A stretch of DNA of 64,000 nt from Leeuwenhoekiella sp. (GTDB taxonomy: Bacteria > Bacteroidota > Bacteroidia > Flavobacteriales > Flavobacteriaceae), in assembly GCA_002708845.1 (NCBI GenBank), contig PAPI01000011.1, forward strand, positions 58,763 through 122,762, written 5' to 3'. The notes under the pieces were generated by a model. That model did no database searches, had not been told where the DNA came from, and saw only the letters and a program-made list of their open reading frames with translations. Shown in pieces: positions 8,058 to 16,985 of the stretch (position 1 is the first letter of the stretch; each line of letters starts with the position of its first letter). Made by a program: the position numbers and the translations under genes.

Positions 8058-9506
8058 TTGAACACCTATTTACACCTTTTTTTAGGAATTTTCGTTTTGC
8101 TCATTTTAAACACTTATCTGGAGCATAATACTGCTGAGGGTGTCAACGAAACCATTCTTAGTGCGGATGCATATACAGCAACTGAAGCTGACTTCCCAAA
8201 ATCTAAAGATTTATTTGAAAGCATAACCGCTTTTAGTCCTATCACAAACAAGACTGATTTTTCTGAAGAGCTTTCTACCTCCAAAGTAGTGAACCCACCC
8301 GCCTGTACAAATTTATTAAGTCCGCCAGATAGAGCGACCAACGTAGGAGTGGGTGCCTCGCTGGTTTGGGGCGTATCGGCCGGTGCTACAGGCTATACGC
8401 TTTATGTAGGGACTACCAGTGGTGGTACAGATTTGGTAAATGCTCTGGATGTAAAGAGCAATACCTATCAGTTCTCTGAAAATCTACCGGCTTTTACCAC
8501 CATTTTTGTGCGTATCGTTCCGTATAACAACTCCGGTAATGCTGTTGGCTGTACTGAAAAATCTTTTACCACTGGAAGCGCTACACCACCACCGCTTCCT
8601 TCATGTACCACACTTACAAATCCGGGTCCCGGTTCTACAGGTGCATTTATAACAGCAACCATCAGCTGGGAACGGGTTGAGTTTGCGACCGGCTATCGCA
8701 TCTCTATGGGACTTGACACACAGGCTACTTCCTATGTTGAGAATAGAGACATCGGCAATTCAGACACCTTTTTTCTTGGGGAAGCACTGCCCTATGATAC
8801 CGACATTTATGTAAAAATAGTACCGTATAATTCTACCGGAGAAGCACAGGGCTGTATTATACAAACATTCAGAACCCGGCCGGATCCCAATACGCCGGAC
8901 GAATTTAATTGTACCCAGATCACAAGTCCGCAGGATGGCGCCACAGCTGTTGCGACCACGACCAGCCTGACCTGGGATGCTGTCCCAGATGCCGTAAGTT
9001 ATTTATTGACCGTGGGCACCACTTCAGGTGGAAGCGAAATATTCAATATGCTGAATGTTGACAGCGATACCTCTTTTACATTTATTGATGAACTCGAGCC
9101 TAATACAACCTACTATGTAACGATTACACCTGTTTACGGCGCTGGCTCTGCCACAGACTGTCCGGAAATACGCTTTACAACAGCCCGGGCGACGGGAACA
9201 GCAACCAAAGCTCCAAAAAGTCGCTATGGCATTTCGCCTGATGGAGATGGTATTAATGAATTTTGGAGGATTGAAGATCTTGATCAGTACCCAAACAACA
9301 CCGTAAGTGTGTTTAACCGCTGGGGAGATCTGGTCTTTGAAACGAAAGATTACGATAACAGCCTCAATGTGTTTAGAGGCGAGGCTAATCAAAAAACGGG
9401 AATGGGAGCAGGTAAACTGCCCGAAGGCACGTATTTCTTTAGGATTACTTCAGATAATCCCGAATTAACAGAACCCGTAAAAGGCTTTATTGTTCTAAAA
9501 ACATGA
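8058..9506 (+). CDS. Secreted FN3-like protein with T9SS type B (CHU_C) sorting domain
   Basis: 482 residues starting at TTG 8058; the N-terminus (MNTYLHLFLGIFVLLILNTYL) reads as a signal peptide. Three repeats of about 95 residues follow, each opening with a Cys (CTNLLSPPD, CTTLTNPGP, CTQITSPQD) and carrying the fibronectin-III/Ig-like pattern 'TYYVTITP...FTT'. The last ~85 residues are the gliding-motility-associated C-terminal domain: SPDGDGINEFWRIEDLDQYP, VSVFNRWGDLVFE and LPEGTYFFRI. That domain directs export and surface attachment through the type IX secretion system. The stop overlaps the ATG of a PorP/SprF gene (ATGA), a pairing typical of type B substrates. The binding target is unknown. 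Confidence 0.9.
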   Translation: MNTYLHLFLGIFVLLILNTYLEHNTAEGVNETILSADAYTATEADFPKSKDLFESITAFSPITNKTDFSEELSTSKVVNPPACTNLLSPPDRATNVGVGASLVWGVSAGATGYTLYVGTTSGGTDLVNALDVKSNTYQFSENLPAFTTIFVRIVPYNNSGNAVGCTEKSFTTGSATPPPLPSCTTLTNPGPGSTGAFITATISWERVEFATGYRISMGLDTQATSYVENRDIGNSDTFFLGEALPYDTDIYVKIVPYNSTGEAQGCIIQTFRTRPDPNTPDEFNCTQITSPQDGATAVATTTSLTWDAVPDAVSYLLTVGTTSGGSEIFNMLNVDSDTSFTFIDELEPNTTYYVTITPVYGAGSATDCPEIRFTTARATGTATKAPKSRYGISPDGDGINEFWRIEDLDQYPNNTVSVFNRWGDLVFETKDYDNSLNVFRGEANQKTGMGAGKLPEGTYFFRITSDNPELTEPVKGFIVLKT

Positions 9507-10426
9507 AAATAAATATCCTAACCTTTTCGGCGATTCTCCTGCTTTTCATGCTTTGTTCTATACAAAGTCAAGCACAGCAGCAGCCTGTTTTTTCAGAATA
9601 CAATTACAATACCATCATTCTAAATCCGGCGCACGCGGGATATTACAACAACAGCGAATTTACCCTATCTAACCAAAACAGTTATAGCGGCTTTGACGGG
9701 GCACCGGCAACATTTAATGCTACTCTAAATCTTACTTTAGACAATGAAAATGTAGGTTTGGGCGGCGGATTTTTAAGTGACCAAATTGGGGTAACCTCAA
9801 TCAACAGTGCATTTGTATCTTATGCTTACAAACTCTATTTTGGGCAGCAGGCGCAGGCACCTCGCTATCATAATTATAACCCCAATATTTTCTCGTTTGG
9901 CATCACTGCCGGAGTTTTCAATTACACCGAGAACCTCACCGAACTAGGCATAACTGATGATCCTAATTTTCAGCAGAATATAAAAGGTACCGTACCTACC
10001 GTGGGCGTTGGCATCTTGTTTAACAGAAACCAGCTTTATGCCGGCCTTTCAGTACCTAACCTGCTAGGCAACAGCCTGGCGCCAGACGACGCAATCGAGA
10101 TCAACACTGCCGCATATGCTCATGCTGGTTATCGCATCTATACCGGGGTTTTTGATGAACTTGAAATCAAACCCAATTTTTTGCTTCGGTATGAGACCGG
10201 CGCACCGCTATCAATAGATATCAATACGATTTTCAACTATAAGAATAAGGTGGAGTTTGGTGGGGGCTATCGCACCTCTTCTGCAGTAAATGTGCTTGCG
10301 GGTGTTTATTTATTCAACAATCTCAGGTTTGTTTATAATTATACGATGCCGCTTCGGGAGTCTCCCCTACCCGCTACGCACGGTCTTGTGCTAAGCATAC
10401 GCTTAGGGGAAGGTTATAGTCGTTAA
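9503..10426 (+). CDS. PorP/SprF family type IX secretion membrane protein
   Basis: 307 residues: a signal peptide ending at QSQAQQQ, then the family hallmark 'PVFSEYNYNTIILNPAHAGY' and barrel-like repeats ending at the C-terminus. PorP/SprF proteins sit in the outer membrane and accompany T9SS substrates that carry CHU_C domains. The gene overlaps the CHU_C gene by four bases. It is probably the dedicated outer-membrane anchor or export partner for that one substrate and not part of the core T9SS. Its end overlaps by four bases the end of the convergent ArnT-like gene. Confidence 0.92.
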   Translation: MKINILTFSAILLLFMLCSIQSQAQQQPVFSEYNYNTIILNPAHAGYYNNSEFTLSNQNSYSGFDGAPATFNATLNLTLDNENVGLGGGFLSDQIGVTSINSAFVSYAYKLYFGQQAQAPRYHNYNPNIFSFGITAGVFNYTENLTELGITDDPNFQQNIKGTVPTVGVGILFNRNQLYAGLSVPNLLGNSLAPDDAIEINTAAYAHAGYRIYTGVFDELEIKPNFLLRYETGAPLSIDINTIFNYKNKVEFGGGYRTSSAVNVLAGVYLFNNLRFVYNYTMPLRESPLPATHGLVLSIRLGEGYSR

Positions 10427-12063
10427 TTTTTTAGTTGGGCTTTATAAATACAGCCTATACGCCGGATTTTGTAGTTGCGGTCTGCTTTTGATGTAATATT
10501 GCCGTCGTAGCAATCTATTTGCTCCAGATTGTATTCCGGAAGTTCTTCGTTTAGTCTGTCAATACGATCCTGTTCGATAATAACATAAAAAACTTCTGCA
10601 TCTGGCAATTCTTTAGAATCTCTCGAAATCAAAGTAGGAACGCGTTGTTCAAAATCCCAAATTAATTCCGGCGAACTGTTTTCAAGTAGATAGATGGGTT
10701 TAGCGGCAGCCTCATAGTCTGCAAGTATTGGTGCGATTTCTCTAAAATCCTGATTGGTATAGGTGAGCCTTACCAGCGGAAACACAAAAAGAATAATAGC
10801 GCAGGAAAAACCAATTACTGCAAAAAATGCCGGTTCAATACTTTTAGATCGTAAACTTCTTATAAATACGAAGGCGAAGCAAATCGCAGCCAGTTGAAAT
10901 AAACCGTACCAGAACCAGTCTATAACCTGAAAATCTTCTACAAACAGGTATAAAAGTGCAGGACCTACAAGAATGCAGATGACAGCTATAAGTCCAAAAT
11001 AAAAATAAACCGGAATAGTTTCACGCTTATCACTCAGGTTTTTAAAGCTACGTGCAAGATATTCAATATAGAACGAGGTATTGAGCGCAAGCGGAATAAG
11101 TACCGGTAACAAATACCTGGACTTTTTCTCCGGAATAGCCGAAAGTAAAACGACTGCTGCCAACGTCCAGATCAGACTGAAGCGATACGCCTTTAAATGC
11201 GTAACCCGTGATTTTAAATAGGGATATAAAAGCGCCACAAATGCCGGAACCGTCCAGATTCCGCTTTGCGTAAAAAAGCTCCAGTAATAATAAAAAGGAC
11301 GCGTATTGTGATTGGCCCACGCCGCCGACTCTTTATCAGCTATTGCCTGTGCTGTTTCACCGTCGCCAAAATAAATAGCCAGTGCCCACCAGGAACTAAG
11401 CGCCAAAGCAATAACCAGCAGTACCATAAATGGTGCTATTCTGCCTCTAAAACTCCTGAATTTGTAAACCCAGGCGTAGGCAATCAAAAAGGGCAAAAGC
11501 AACGCAAAATGGCTTACAGGACCTTTGCTCATAAAAGACAGACCAATAAACAATCCGGCAAGGGATGCGTTTCTATACTTCTGCTTGCTCTCGGTAAAAA
11601 ACTGGAATAAAAAATAAATACTACCCAGCATAAAGGAGTGGGCAAAAATATCCCAGGTGCCATTTCGCCCTGCGAAAATCACATAAAATGAGGTCGCAAG
11701 AATGAGCGCCGTATATAAACTCTGTTTGGCAGACAAACGGAGACGTTTTTGCGAAAGCGAAAAACTAAAAAGAGCCATTACTGTGGTAATAATTGCAGAA
11801 GGCAGTCGCAGAGCCCAAAGTTTACTGATGCCAAAAATCGCACCTGAAAAGGCCGCCAACCAGGTTGGCAAGGGTGGTTTTTCATAACGGGCTTCCCCAT
11901 TCATTGTGGTAAACACCCAGTTGTTGTCGTGCAGCATTTCGCGCGCAGTGATGAAGTTACGCGCTTCCATAATGTTGGCGTACAAAACATCCAGATGTGG
12001 AAAAAACAGCAATACACAAACTGCCAGAATGATCAACGGATAATATTTTTCGTCAATACTCAT
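10423..12063 (-). CDS. ArnT-like GT39 glycosyltransferase (lipid glycosylation)
   Basis: 546 residues with about twelve hydrophobic helices and a soluble C-terminal tail. The N-terminal loop has the family pattern 'MEARNFITAREML...EARYEKPPLPTWL', like the acidic/EKPP motif of ArnT (lipid A aminoarabinose transferase) and PMT relatives. These enzymes use undecaprenyl-phosphate sugars on the periplasmic side. It overlaps the LAB_N gene upstream by four bases and is the last gene of a three-gene operon that also includes an ArnC-like enzyme. The likely role is periplasmic transfer of a sugar to lipid A or another lipid; which sugar is unknown. Confidence 0.85.
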   Translation of the reverse strand: MSIDEKYYPLIILAVCVLLFFPHLDVLYANIMEARNFITAREMLHDNNWVFTTMNGEARYEKPPLPTWLAAFSGAIFGISKLWALRLPSAIITTVMALFSFSLSQKRLRLSAKQSLYTALILATSFYVIFAGRNGTWDIFAHSFMLGSIYFLFQFFTESKQKYRNASLAGLFIGLSFMSKGPVSHFALLLPFLIAYAWVYKFRSFRGRIAPFMVLLVIALALSSWWALAIYFGDGETAQAIADKESAAWANHNTRPFYYYWSFFTQSGIWTVPAFVALLYPYLKSRVTHLKAYRFSLIWTLAAVVLLSAIPEKKSRYLLPVLIPLALNTSFYIEYLARSFKNLSDKRETIPVYFYFGLIAVICILVGPALLYLFVEDFQVIDWFWYGLFQLAAICFAFVFIRSLRSKSIEPAFFAVIGFSCAIILFVFPLVRLTYTNQDFREIAPILADYEAAAKPIYLLENSSPELIWDFEQRVPTLISRDSKELPDAEVFYVIIEQDRIDRLNEELPEYNLEQIDCYDGNITSKADRNYKIRRIGCIYKAQLKN

Positions 12064-12689
12064 TCTTTATCAATACCAATTGAAAGTTTCATATTTCGGT
12101 AATAGATAAAAACGCCCATAAGATGCCCCACAAAAAGTACTGGATCTCTACGCAAGATGGCATAAGTCAGAATTAATAGTCCGCCTACAAGGCTCAACAA
12201 CCAGAAGCCTAAAGGTAGACTTGATTTTTTCTTCCTTTCAGAATAAATCCACTGATAGATAAACCGAAGGGTGAATATTACCTGAGCAATGCTCCCCAAA
12301 AGCAATAGCCACAAAGGAATATCTTCATTTCTAAACAATTTATCGATATCATAATGCCCATTATTGTAGCCATAAATTACCAGCAGAATTGGAAATATAA
12401 ACAAAAACCAGCGCAGGATTTTAGGTGATTTAATCCACTGCCCCTGTAGTTGCAGGTTTCTGATGTAAATAAAATAAGTTAAGGTTTGGCCTAGCATAAT
12501 GGCAAAATCATCCCGTAAATACCCGTAGACAAAAAGTAAGAAAGACGCTCCCAGACTCAACCACCAGAAGGTTGAAGGAGTAAGTACCCGTTTTTGTTTT
12601 TCAGATAAAAACCATTGAATAATCAAGCGCCCGCTAAACATTAACTGCGCGAGAAAACCAATTGCATATATCCAAATGGGGCTATGCAT
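12060..12689 (-). CDS. Double LAB_N (lipid-A-disaccharide synthase N-terminal-like) membrane protein
   Basis: 209 residues built of two similar halves of three helices each. Both halves carry the LAB_N pattern: 'IGFLAQLMFSGRLIIQWFLSEK' (split after GRLI) and 'LGSIAQVIFTLRFIYQWIYSERKK', each followed by 'FWWLSLGASFLLFVYGYLRD' or 'FWLLSLVGGLLILTYAILRRD'. LAB_N is a membrane domain first seen fused to LpxB and also found alone beside ArnC/ArnT-like genes. It overlaps the GT2 gene by 8 bases and the GT39 gene by 4. A role in handling or flipping the lipid-linked sugar is a reasonable inference, not shown. Confidence 0.85.
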   Translation of the reverse strand: MHSPIWIYAIGFLAQLMFSGRLIIQWFLSEKQKRVLTPSTFWWLSLGASFLLFVYGYLRDDFAIMLGQTLTYFIYIRNLQLQGQWIKSPKILRWFLFIFPILLVIYGYNNGHYDIDKLFRNEDIPLWLLLLGSIAQVIFTLRFIYQWIYSERKKKSSLPLGFWLLSLVGGLLILTYAILRRDPVLFVGHLMGVFIYYRNMKLSIGIDKE

Positions 12690-13401
12690 CTGATTTTTTG
12701 GCTACATCGTAATTAATGTATTTTTTCTTCATCCACAGGTACGCAAAACAGTCCATCAATGGACCTAGAAGTCGGTTCCACAAACCAAACTTTGCGGTAC
12801 CTGCAATACGTGGAAAATGACGAATAGGAACCTGTACAGTCTTCCCATTCTGAAGCATAATCATAGCCGGCAAAAAGCGGTGCAAGCCTCTGAACATTGG
12901 TATACGTTGAGCATAATCGGTCTTGATGATTTTCAAAGGACAACCCGTATCGTCCATCCCATCATTTGTAAAAGCACGCCGAATTTTATTGGCAATGGTG
13001 CTCGACATATTTTTCACAAAAGAATCCTTACGATCAGCGCGATGACCGGTTACCAGATCATACTCCTTTATGTACGGATACAGAACGTTGAAATCTTCTG
13101 GAGTAGTCTGCAGGTCACTGTCAATATAACCTACCAAAGGAGTTTTAGTATAATCGAAGCCAGCTTTTATCGCTGCACTTAATCCGCAGTTTTTTGCAAA
13201 TGAGATGTACTGAAAACCGGTACTGCGTGCGCAAATTTCTTCAATAATCGCCTGACTTTTATCTTTTGAGCCATCATTGACAAAAAGCACTTGTGTAGGC
13301 ACAACAGCCATTTTAAAATAGTCATTAAAAACCTGCTCTACCCGAAGTAAATTATCTTCTTCATTATATACAGGAACAACAACGGTGAGTTGATATTTCA
13401 T
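12682..13401 (-). CDS. ArnC/GtrB-like family 2 glycosyltransferase
   Basis: The start is set at the ATG ending at 13401, giving MKYQLTVVVPVYNEEDNLLR; a further ATG at 13431 adds a hydrophobic leader not typical for the family. The GT-A motifs are present: VVVPVYNEEDN, FVNDGSKDKS and the metal-binding GYIDSDLQTTPED. Unlike E. coli ArnC there is no C-terminal pair of membrane helices; only a short hydrophobic-amphipathic end (LLGPLMDCFAYLWMKKKY) is seen. It probably makes the undecaprenyl-phosphate sugar used by the ArnT-like enzyme of the same operon. First gene of three. Confidence 0.85.
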   Translation of the reverse strand: MKYQLTVVVPVYNEEDNLLRVEQVFNDYFKMAVVPTQVLFVNDGSKDKSQAIIEEICARSTGFQYISFAKNCGLSAAIKAGFDYTKTPLVGYIDSDLQTTPEDFNVLYPYIKEYDLVTGHRADRKDSFVKNMSSTIANKIRRAFTNDGMDDTGCPLKIIKTDYAQRIPMFRGLHRFLPAMIMLQNGKTVQVPIRHFPRIAGTAKFGLWNRLLGPLMDCFAYLWMKKKYINYDVAKKSDA

Positions 13402-13495
13402 AATCAAAAATGAGTACGCGAAAATAAGCAATACTTCTAAGGCAAATCTAAAGATTGTTAAGTTTTGTTAAAGCAGACTGCTATTCACAACAAAA

Positions 13496-13528
13496 AAAGC
13501 CTCATAAACACAAGGCTTATGAGGCTTT
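13496..13528 (-). terminator. Rho-independent terminator of the polyamine operon
   Basis: A 12-bp perfect stem, AAAGCCTCATAA (13496-13507) with TTATGAGGCTTT (13517-13528), and a 9-base loop. On the minus strand it is followed by a run of T (complement of A at 13492-13498). It lies just after the stop of the deoxyhypusine-synthase-like gene. Confidence 0.8.
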
Positions 13529-13548
13529 AAATTATTTAGGAGATTGCT

Positions 13549-14529
13549 TTACATGTCAAGCAAATATGCAAAAATTAGAGGCGCTACAATGGTCGCATCA
13601 CTCTCGATAATAAATTTTGGTGTATTGATATCCAGTTTACCCCAGGTGATTTTTTCATTAGGCACAGCTCCTGAATACGAACCGTAACTAGTTGTAGAAT
13701 CGGATATCTGGCAGAAATAGCTCCAGAATGGCGTGTCTTCACGCTCCATATCCTGATACAACATAGGCACTACACAAATCGGGAAATCTCCGGCAATACC
13801 ACCGCCTATCTGAAAGAATCCGATTCCGTTTTCAGAATTGTTAGTATACCAATCCGCTAAAAAAGTCATGTACTCAATACCCGACTTCATTGTTGAAGCT
13901 TTCAGCTCTCCCTTCAGCACGTAAGAGGCGAAAATGTTACCCATTGTACTATCTTCCCAACCCGGGCAGATTATTGGCAGGTTTTTCTCTGCTGCAGCAT
14001 ACATCCACGAGTCTTTTAAATCGATCTCGTAGTATTCTTCAAGCACACCACTCAACAACATTTTATACATAAACTCATGCGGCAAATAGCGCTCGCCGGC
14101 ATCATCCGCATCTTTCCAGATTTTAAATATATGTTGTTGCAGTCTGCGGAATGCTTCCTCTTCTGGGATACAGGTATCGGTAACACGATTAAGACCTTTT
14201 TCTAAAAGATCCCATTCTTCCTGCGGCGTTAAATCCCGGTAATTAGGCACACGCTTGTAATGCGAATGCGCCACAAGGTTCATAATATCTTCCTCCAGGT
14301 TTGCACCAGTACACGAAATGATTTGCACTTTATCCTGACGGATCATTTCGGCAAAAATCTTACCCAGCTCTGCGGTACTCATAGCACCAGCAAGAGAAAC
14401 GAGCATTTTTGCACCGTTCTCGAGTTGCGCTTCATAGCCTTTTGCAGCATCTACAACCGAAGCTGCATTGAAGTGTAAATAGTATTTTTCTATAAATTGA
14501 GAGATTGCTCCCTTAGTCTTCATCGTCAT
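13549..14529 (-). CDS. Deoxyhypusine-synthase-like protein lacking the catalytic lysine
   Basis: 326 residues (a second ATG two codons in, at 14523, is equally possible). The fold-wide signature of the deoxyhypusine/homospermidine synthase family is clear: 'ENGAKMLVSLAGAMSTAELG', 'IISCTGANLEED', 'GIGFFQIGGGIAGDFPICV' and the end 'ITWGKLDI'. In human deoxyhypusine synthase the nucleophilic Lys lies in GGGVVKHH. Here the matching stretch is GGGIAGDF, so the Lys is Gly (codon 13789-13791). It therefore should not do the classical reaction. It overlaps the agmatinase gene by 17 bases and is third in an arginine decarboxylase-agmatinase operon. A different polyamine-linked reaction is inferred. 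Confidence 0.88.
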   Translation of the reverse strand: MTMKTKGAISQFIEKYYLHFNAASVVDAAKGYEAQLENGAKMLVSLAGAMSTAELGKIFAEMIRQDKVQIISCTGANLEEDIMNLVAHSHYKRVPNYRDLTPQEEWDLLEKGLNRVTDTCIPEEEAFRRLQQHIFKIWKDADDAGERYLPHEFMYKMLLSGVLEEYYEIDLKDSWMYAAAEKNLPIICPGWEDSTMGNIFASYVLKGELKASTMKSGIEYMTFLADWYTNNSENGIGFFQIGGGIAGDFPICVVPMLYQDMEREDTPFWSYFCQISDSTTSYGSYSGAVPNEKITWGKLDINTPKFIIESDATIVAPLIFAYLLDM

Positions 14530-15457
14530 TTAAATCAAATTTGTTTACACTGCCTTTGCCTGTTTTGGCGGTGTATGTGTTATCATATTCTTCTTCTGCT
14601 TCTTCCCCTTCAAATTTGTAGCTCAACATCTTATAATAAAGCTTAGCTGCAAGAAAATCTGATGATTTATCATTAGGGTTAGGGCAAAGCTCCATAATGT
14701 CAAAACCTACCACATTGCGCTCAGCAAAAACACGCTTAAGGAAATCCATAGTCTCATACCAAAACAATCCTCCAGGTTCAGGAGTTCCTGTCGAAGGCAT
14801 TATTGAAGGGTCAAGACCATCCAAATCAAAGGTGATAAAAACATTCTCCGTACACAGATCAATTACGTTATCTACCCAATACTCATCCTGAACCATTTCG
14901 TGAGCAAAAAAGGTCTTATCCTCATCCATCACGGTTTTTTCAAGAGCTTCCATACTGCGTATACCTACCTGAATAAGATTGGTACTTTGGCTGGCTTCAT
15001 ACATCGCACAGGCGTGGTTGCATTTGCTACCCATATACTCTTCCCGCAGATCTGCATGTGCGTCTATTTGCAAAACGGTTAGGTTATCATACAACTCATT
15101 AAATGCTCTAATCGCACCAATTGAAACCGAATGCTCTCCGCCAAAAAGCGTCACAAACTTATTACGCTTAATGTAATCTTTAGTCGCTTTGTGGACTTCA
15201 GAAACCATTGCTTCGGGCGAGCTCGCCTCTGTAATTGCCGGAGCGAGATATACACCTTGTTTGTAAACTTCAGTATCGGTCTCTATATCGTAAGTCTCCA
15301 TATTTTCTGAGGCGTTGAGAAAAGCCTCCGGACCTTTATCTGCACCTTTACCCCAGGTACTGGTGCCATCATAAGGCACCGGAATCAATACAATTTTTGA
15401 AGTTTCAAGCCTGGCAAACTCATCAGGAATGCCCGCATAATTTTTAGTTGTACTCAT
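14513..15457 (-). CDS. speB: Agmatinase / ureohydrolase
   Basis: 314 residues. All metal-binding motifs of the arginase/agmatinase family are present: GGEHSVSIG, LQIDAHADLR and FDLDGLDPSIMPSTGTPEPGG. The expected reaction is agmatine to putrescine plus urea with two Mn2+ in the cytoplasm. Its place directly after arginine decarboxylase (14-base overlap) makes agmatinase much more likely than arginase. An acidic tail (EEAEEEYDN...DLNDDED) follows the catalytic domain. The gene overlaps the deoxyhypusine-synthase-like gene downstream. Confidence 0.93.
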   Translation of the reverse strand: MSTTKNYAGIPDEFARLETSKIVLIPVPYDGTSTWGKGADKGPEAFLNASENMETYDIETDTEVYKQGVYLAPAITEASSPEAMVSEVHKATKDYIKRNKFVTLFGGEHSVSIGAIRAFNELYDNLTVLQIDAHADLREEYMGSKCNHACAMYEASQSTNLIQVGIRSMEALEKTVMDEDKTFFAHEMVQDEYWVDNVIDLCTENVFITFDLDGLDPSIMPSTGTPEPGGLFWYETMDFLKRVFAERNVVGFDIMELCPNPNDKSSDFLAAKLYYKMLSYKFEGEEAEEEYDNTYTAKTGKGSVNKFDLNDDED

Positions 15458-16844
15458 AACCTAAAATCTTAAGCAATTGTTCTGCTTTTTGTTGTTCGTT
15501 AAATATTTGGGTTGTTAAGTTACCATTTTCATCCCGATCTATCAGAATATGTTTAGGCTGAGGGATTAAACAGTGTTGTAAACCTCCGTAGCCTCCAATG
15601 GTTTCCTGGTAAGCACCGGTGTTGAAAAAGCCAATATATAAAGGTTTATCTTTTTTGTATCTGGGTAAATAAATGGCGTTGCTGTGCTGCTCGCTGTTGT
15701 AATAATCGTCGCTATCACAAGTTAAACCTCCTAACAAAACGCGCTCATACTCATCATCCCAGCGGTTTATGGGCAACATGATAAAACGTTTGCTAATTGC
15801 CCATGTATCTGGTAAAGTGGTGATAAAAGACGAATTGATCATATTCCACTTTTCGCGATCGTTTTGCTGTTTTTGGTACAGTACTTCATAAATAGCACCT
15901 CCGCTTTCTCCTACTGTAAAACTGCCGAATTCTGTAAAAATATTAGGCACAGGCACTTCTGCCTCATCACAGGTGATTTTGATCTGATTGATGATTTCAT
16001 CAACCATATATGCGTAGTCATAATCAAAAGCCAATGAATTTTTGATAGGGAAGCCACCTCCAATATTCAAACTATCAAGCGTAGGACATAATTTTTTAAG
16101 CCGAATGTAAACCTTAAGACATTTGTTAAGTTCGTTCCAGTAATAAGCATTGTCACGAATACCGGTATTGATAAAGAAATGAAGCATCTTCAAATCGATC
16201 TGATCGTTATTCTTGATCTGGTCTTCGTAAAACGGAACGATATTCTTGTACCCAATTCCCAGTCTGGAGGTGTAAAACTCAAACTTGGGCTCTTCTTCTG
16301 AAGCTATACGAATACCGATCTTAAAATCACCTTTGATGTTTTCAGTAAGCAGATTAATTTCTTCGTAATTATCAATAATAGGAATACAGTTTTCGTGACC
16401 CCCATTGATAAGATTGGTAATATTATCAATGTATTGATCACGTTTAAACCCATTACAGATTACGTAGGTATCGTTTTTAATTTTTCCGTTTTCCTTCAAC
16501 TTATTTACAATATTGATATCAAAAGCCGAAGAGGTCTCAATATGAATATCATTTTTTAAGGCCTCATCAAGCACATGCTTAAAGTGGGAACTTTTAGTAC
16601 AATAGCAATAATTGTATGTGCCTTTGTAATTGTGCTTTGCAATGGCGTCTGCAAACCAGCCTTTAGCCCGGTTGATATTTTGCGAAATCTTAGGAAGATA
16701 ACTGAATTTAAGCGGAGCCCCATATTGCTCTACCAACTCCATCAGGTTGATATCATGAAACTCCAGCTGATTTTCTTCAAGTTTAAAGTCTTCCTGAGGA
16801 AAATAAAAGGATTGATCTATAAGATCGATGTATTTTGTGTTCAT
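15444..16844 (-). CDS. speA: Arginine decarboxylase, PLP fold III, short form
   Basis: 466 residues, clearly shorter than the ~650-residue E. coli SpeA but a usual length in Bacteroidota. It is an alanine-racemase-fold decarboxylase: the PLP lysine lies in 'YCYCTKSSHF' (aligned with the YAVK motif of ornithine decarboxylase), the glycine-rich loop is 'LNIGGGFPIKNS', and the cross-subunit Cys-Asp motif is 'GLTCDSDDYY'. The product would be agmatine, used by the next gene. It is the first gene of the polyamine operon; the 141 bases upstream hold its promoter, but I see no clear -7 box. Substrate choice rests mainly on the neighbouring agmatinase. Confidence 0.88.
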   Translation of the reverse strand: MNTKYIDLIDQSFYFPQEDFKLEENQLEFHDINLMELVEQYGAPLKFSYLPKISQNINRAKGWFADAIAKHNYKGTYNYCYCTKSSHFKHVLDEALKNDIHIETSSAFDINIVNKLKENGKIKNDTYVICNGFKRDQYIDNITNLINGGHENCIPIIDNYEEINLLTENIKGDFKIGIRIASEEEPKFEFYTSRLGIGYKNIVPFYEDQIKNNDQIDLKMLHFFINTGIRDNAYYWNELNKCLKVYIRLKKLCPTLDSLNIGGGFPIKNSLAFDYDYAYMVDEIINQIKITCDEAEVPVPNIFTEFGSFTVGESGGAIYEVLYQKQQNDREKWNMINSSFITTLPDTWAISKRFIMLPINRWDDEYERVLLGGLTCDSDDYYNSEQHSNAIYLPRYKKDKPLYIGFFNTGAYQETIGGYGGLQHCLIPQPKHILIDRDENGNLTTQIFNEQQKAEQLLKILGYEYN

Positions 16845-16985
16845 TAATTGGTTATGAGATTGAAAAGTAAAAAAAGAAAATGATATAGCACAATCACATT
16901 ATATTAAGGTATTGTGAAAGGATGAGGTATTTATTTCATTCAGATTACTTCCATTACCTAGTTCAGACATTCAATTTCTGAAAAT

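Noticed and set aside
9024-9392. Antisense frame of 122 codons opposite the CHU_C gene
   Set aside because: No family resemblance, no start context, and complete overlap with a well-supported gene.
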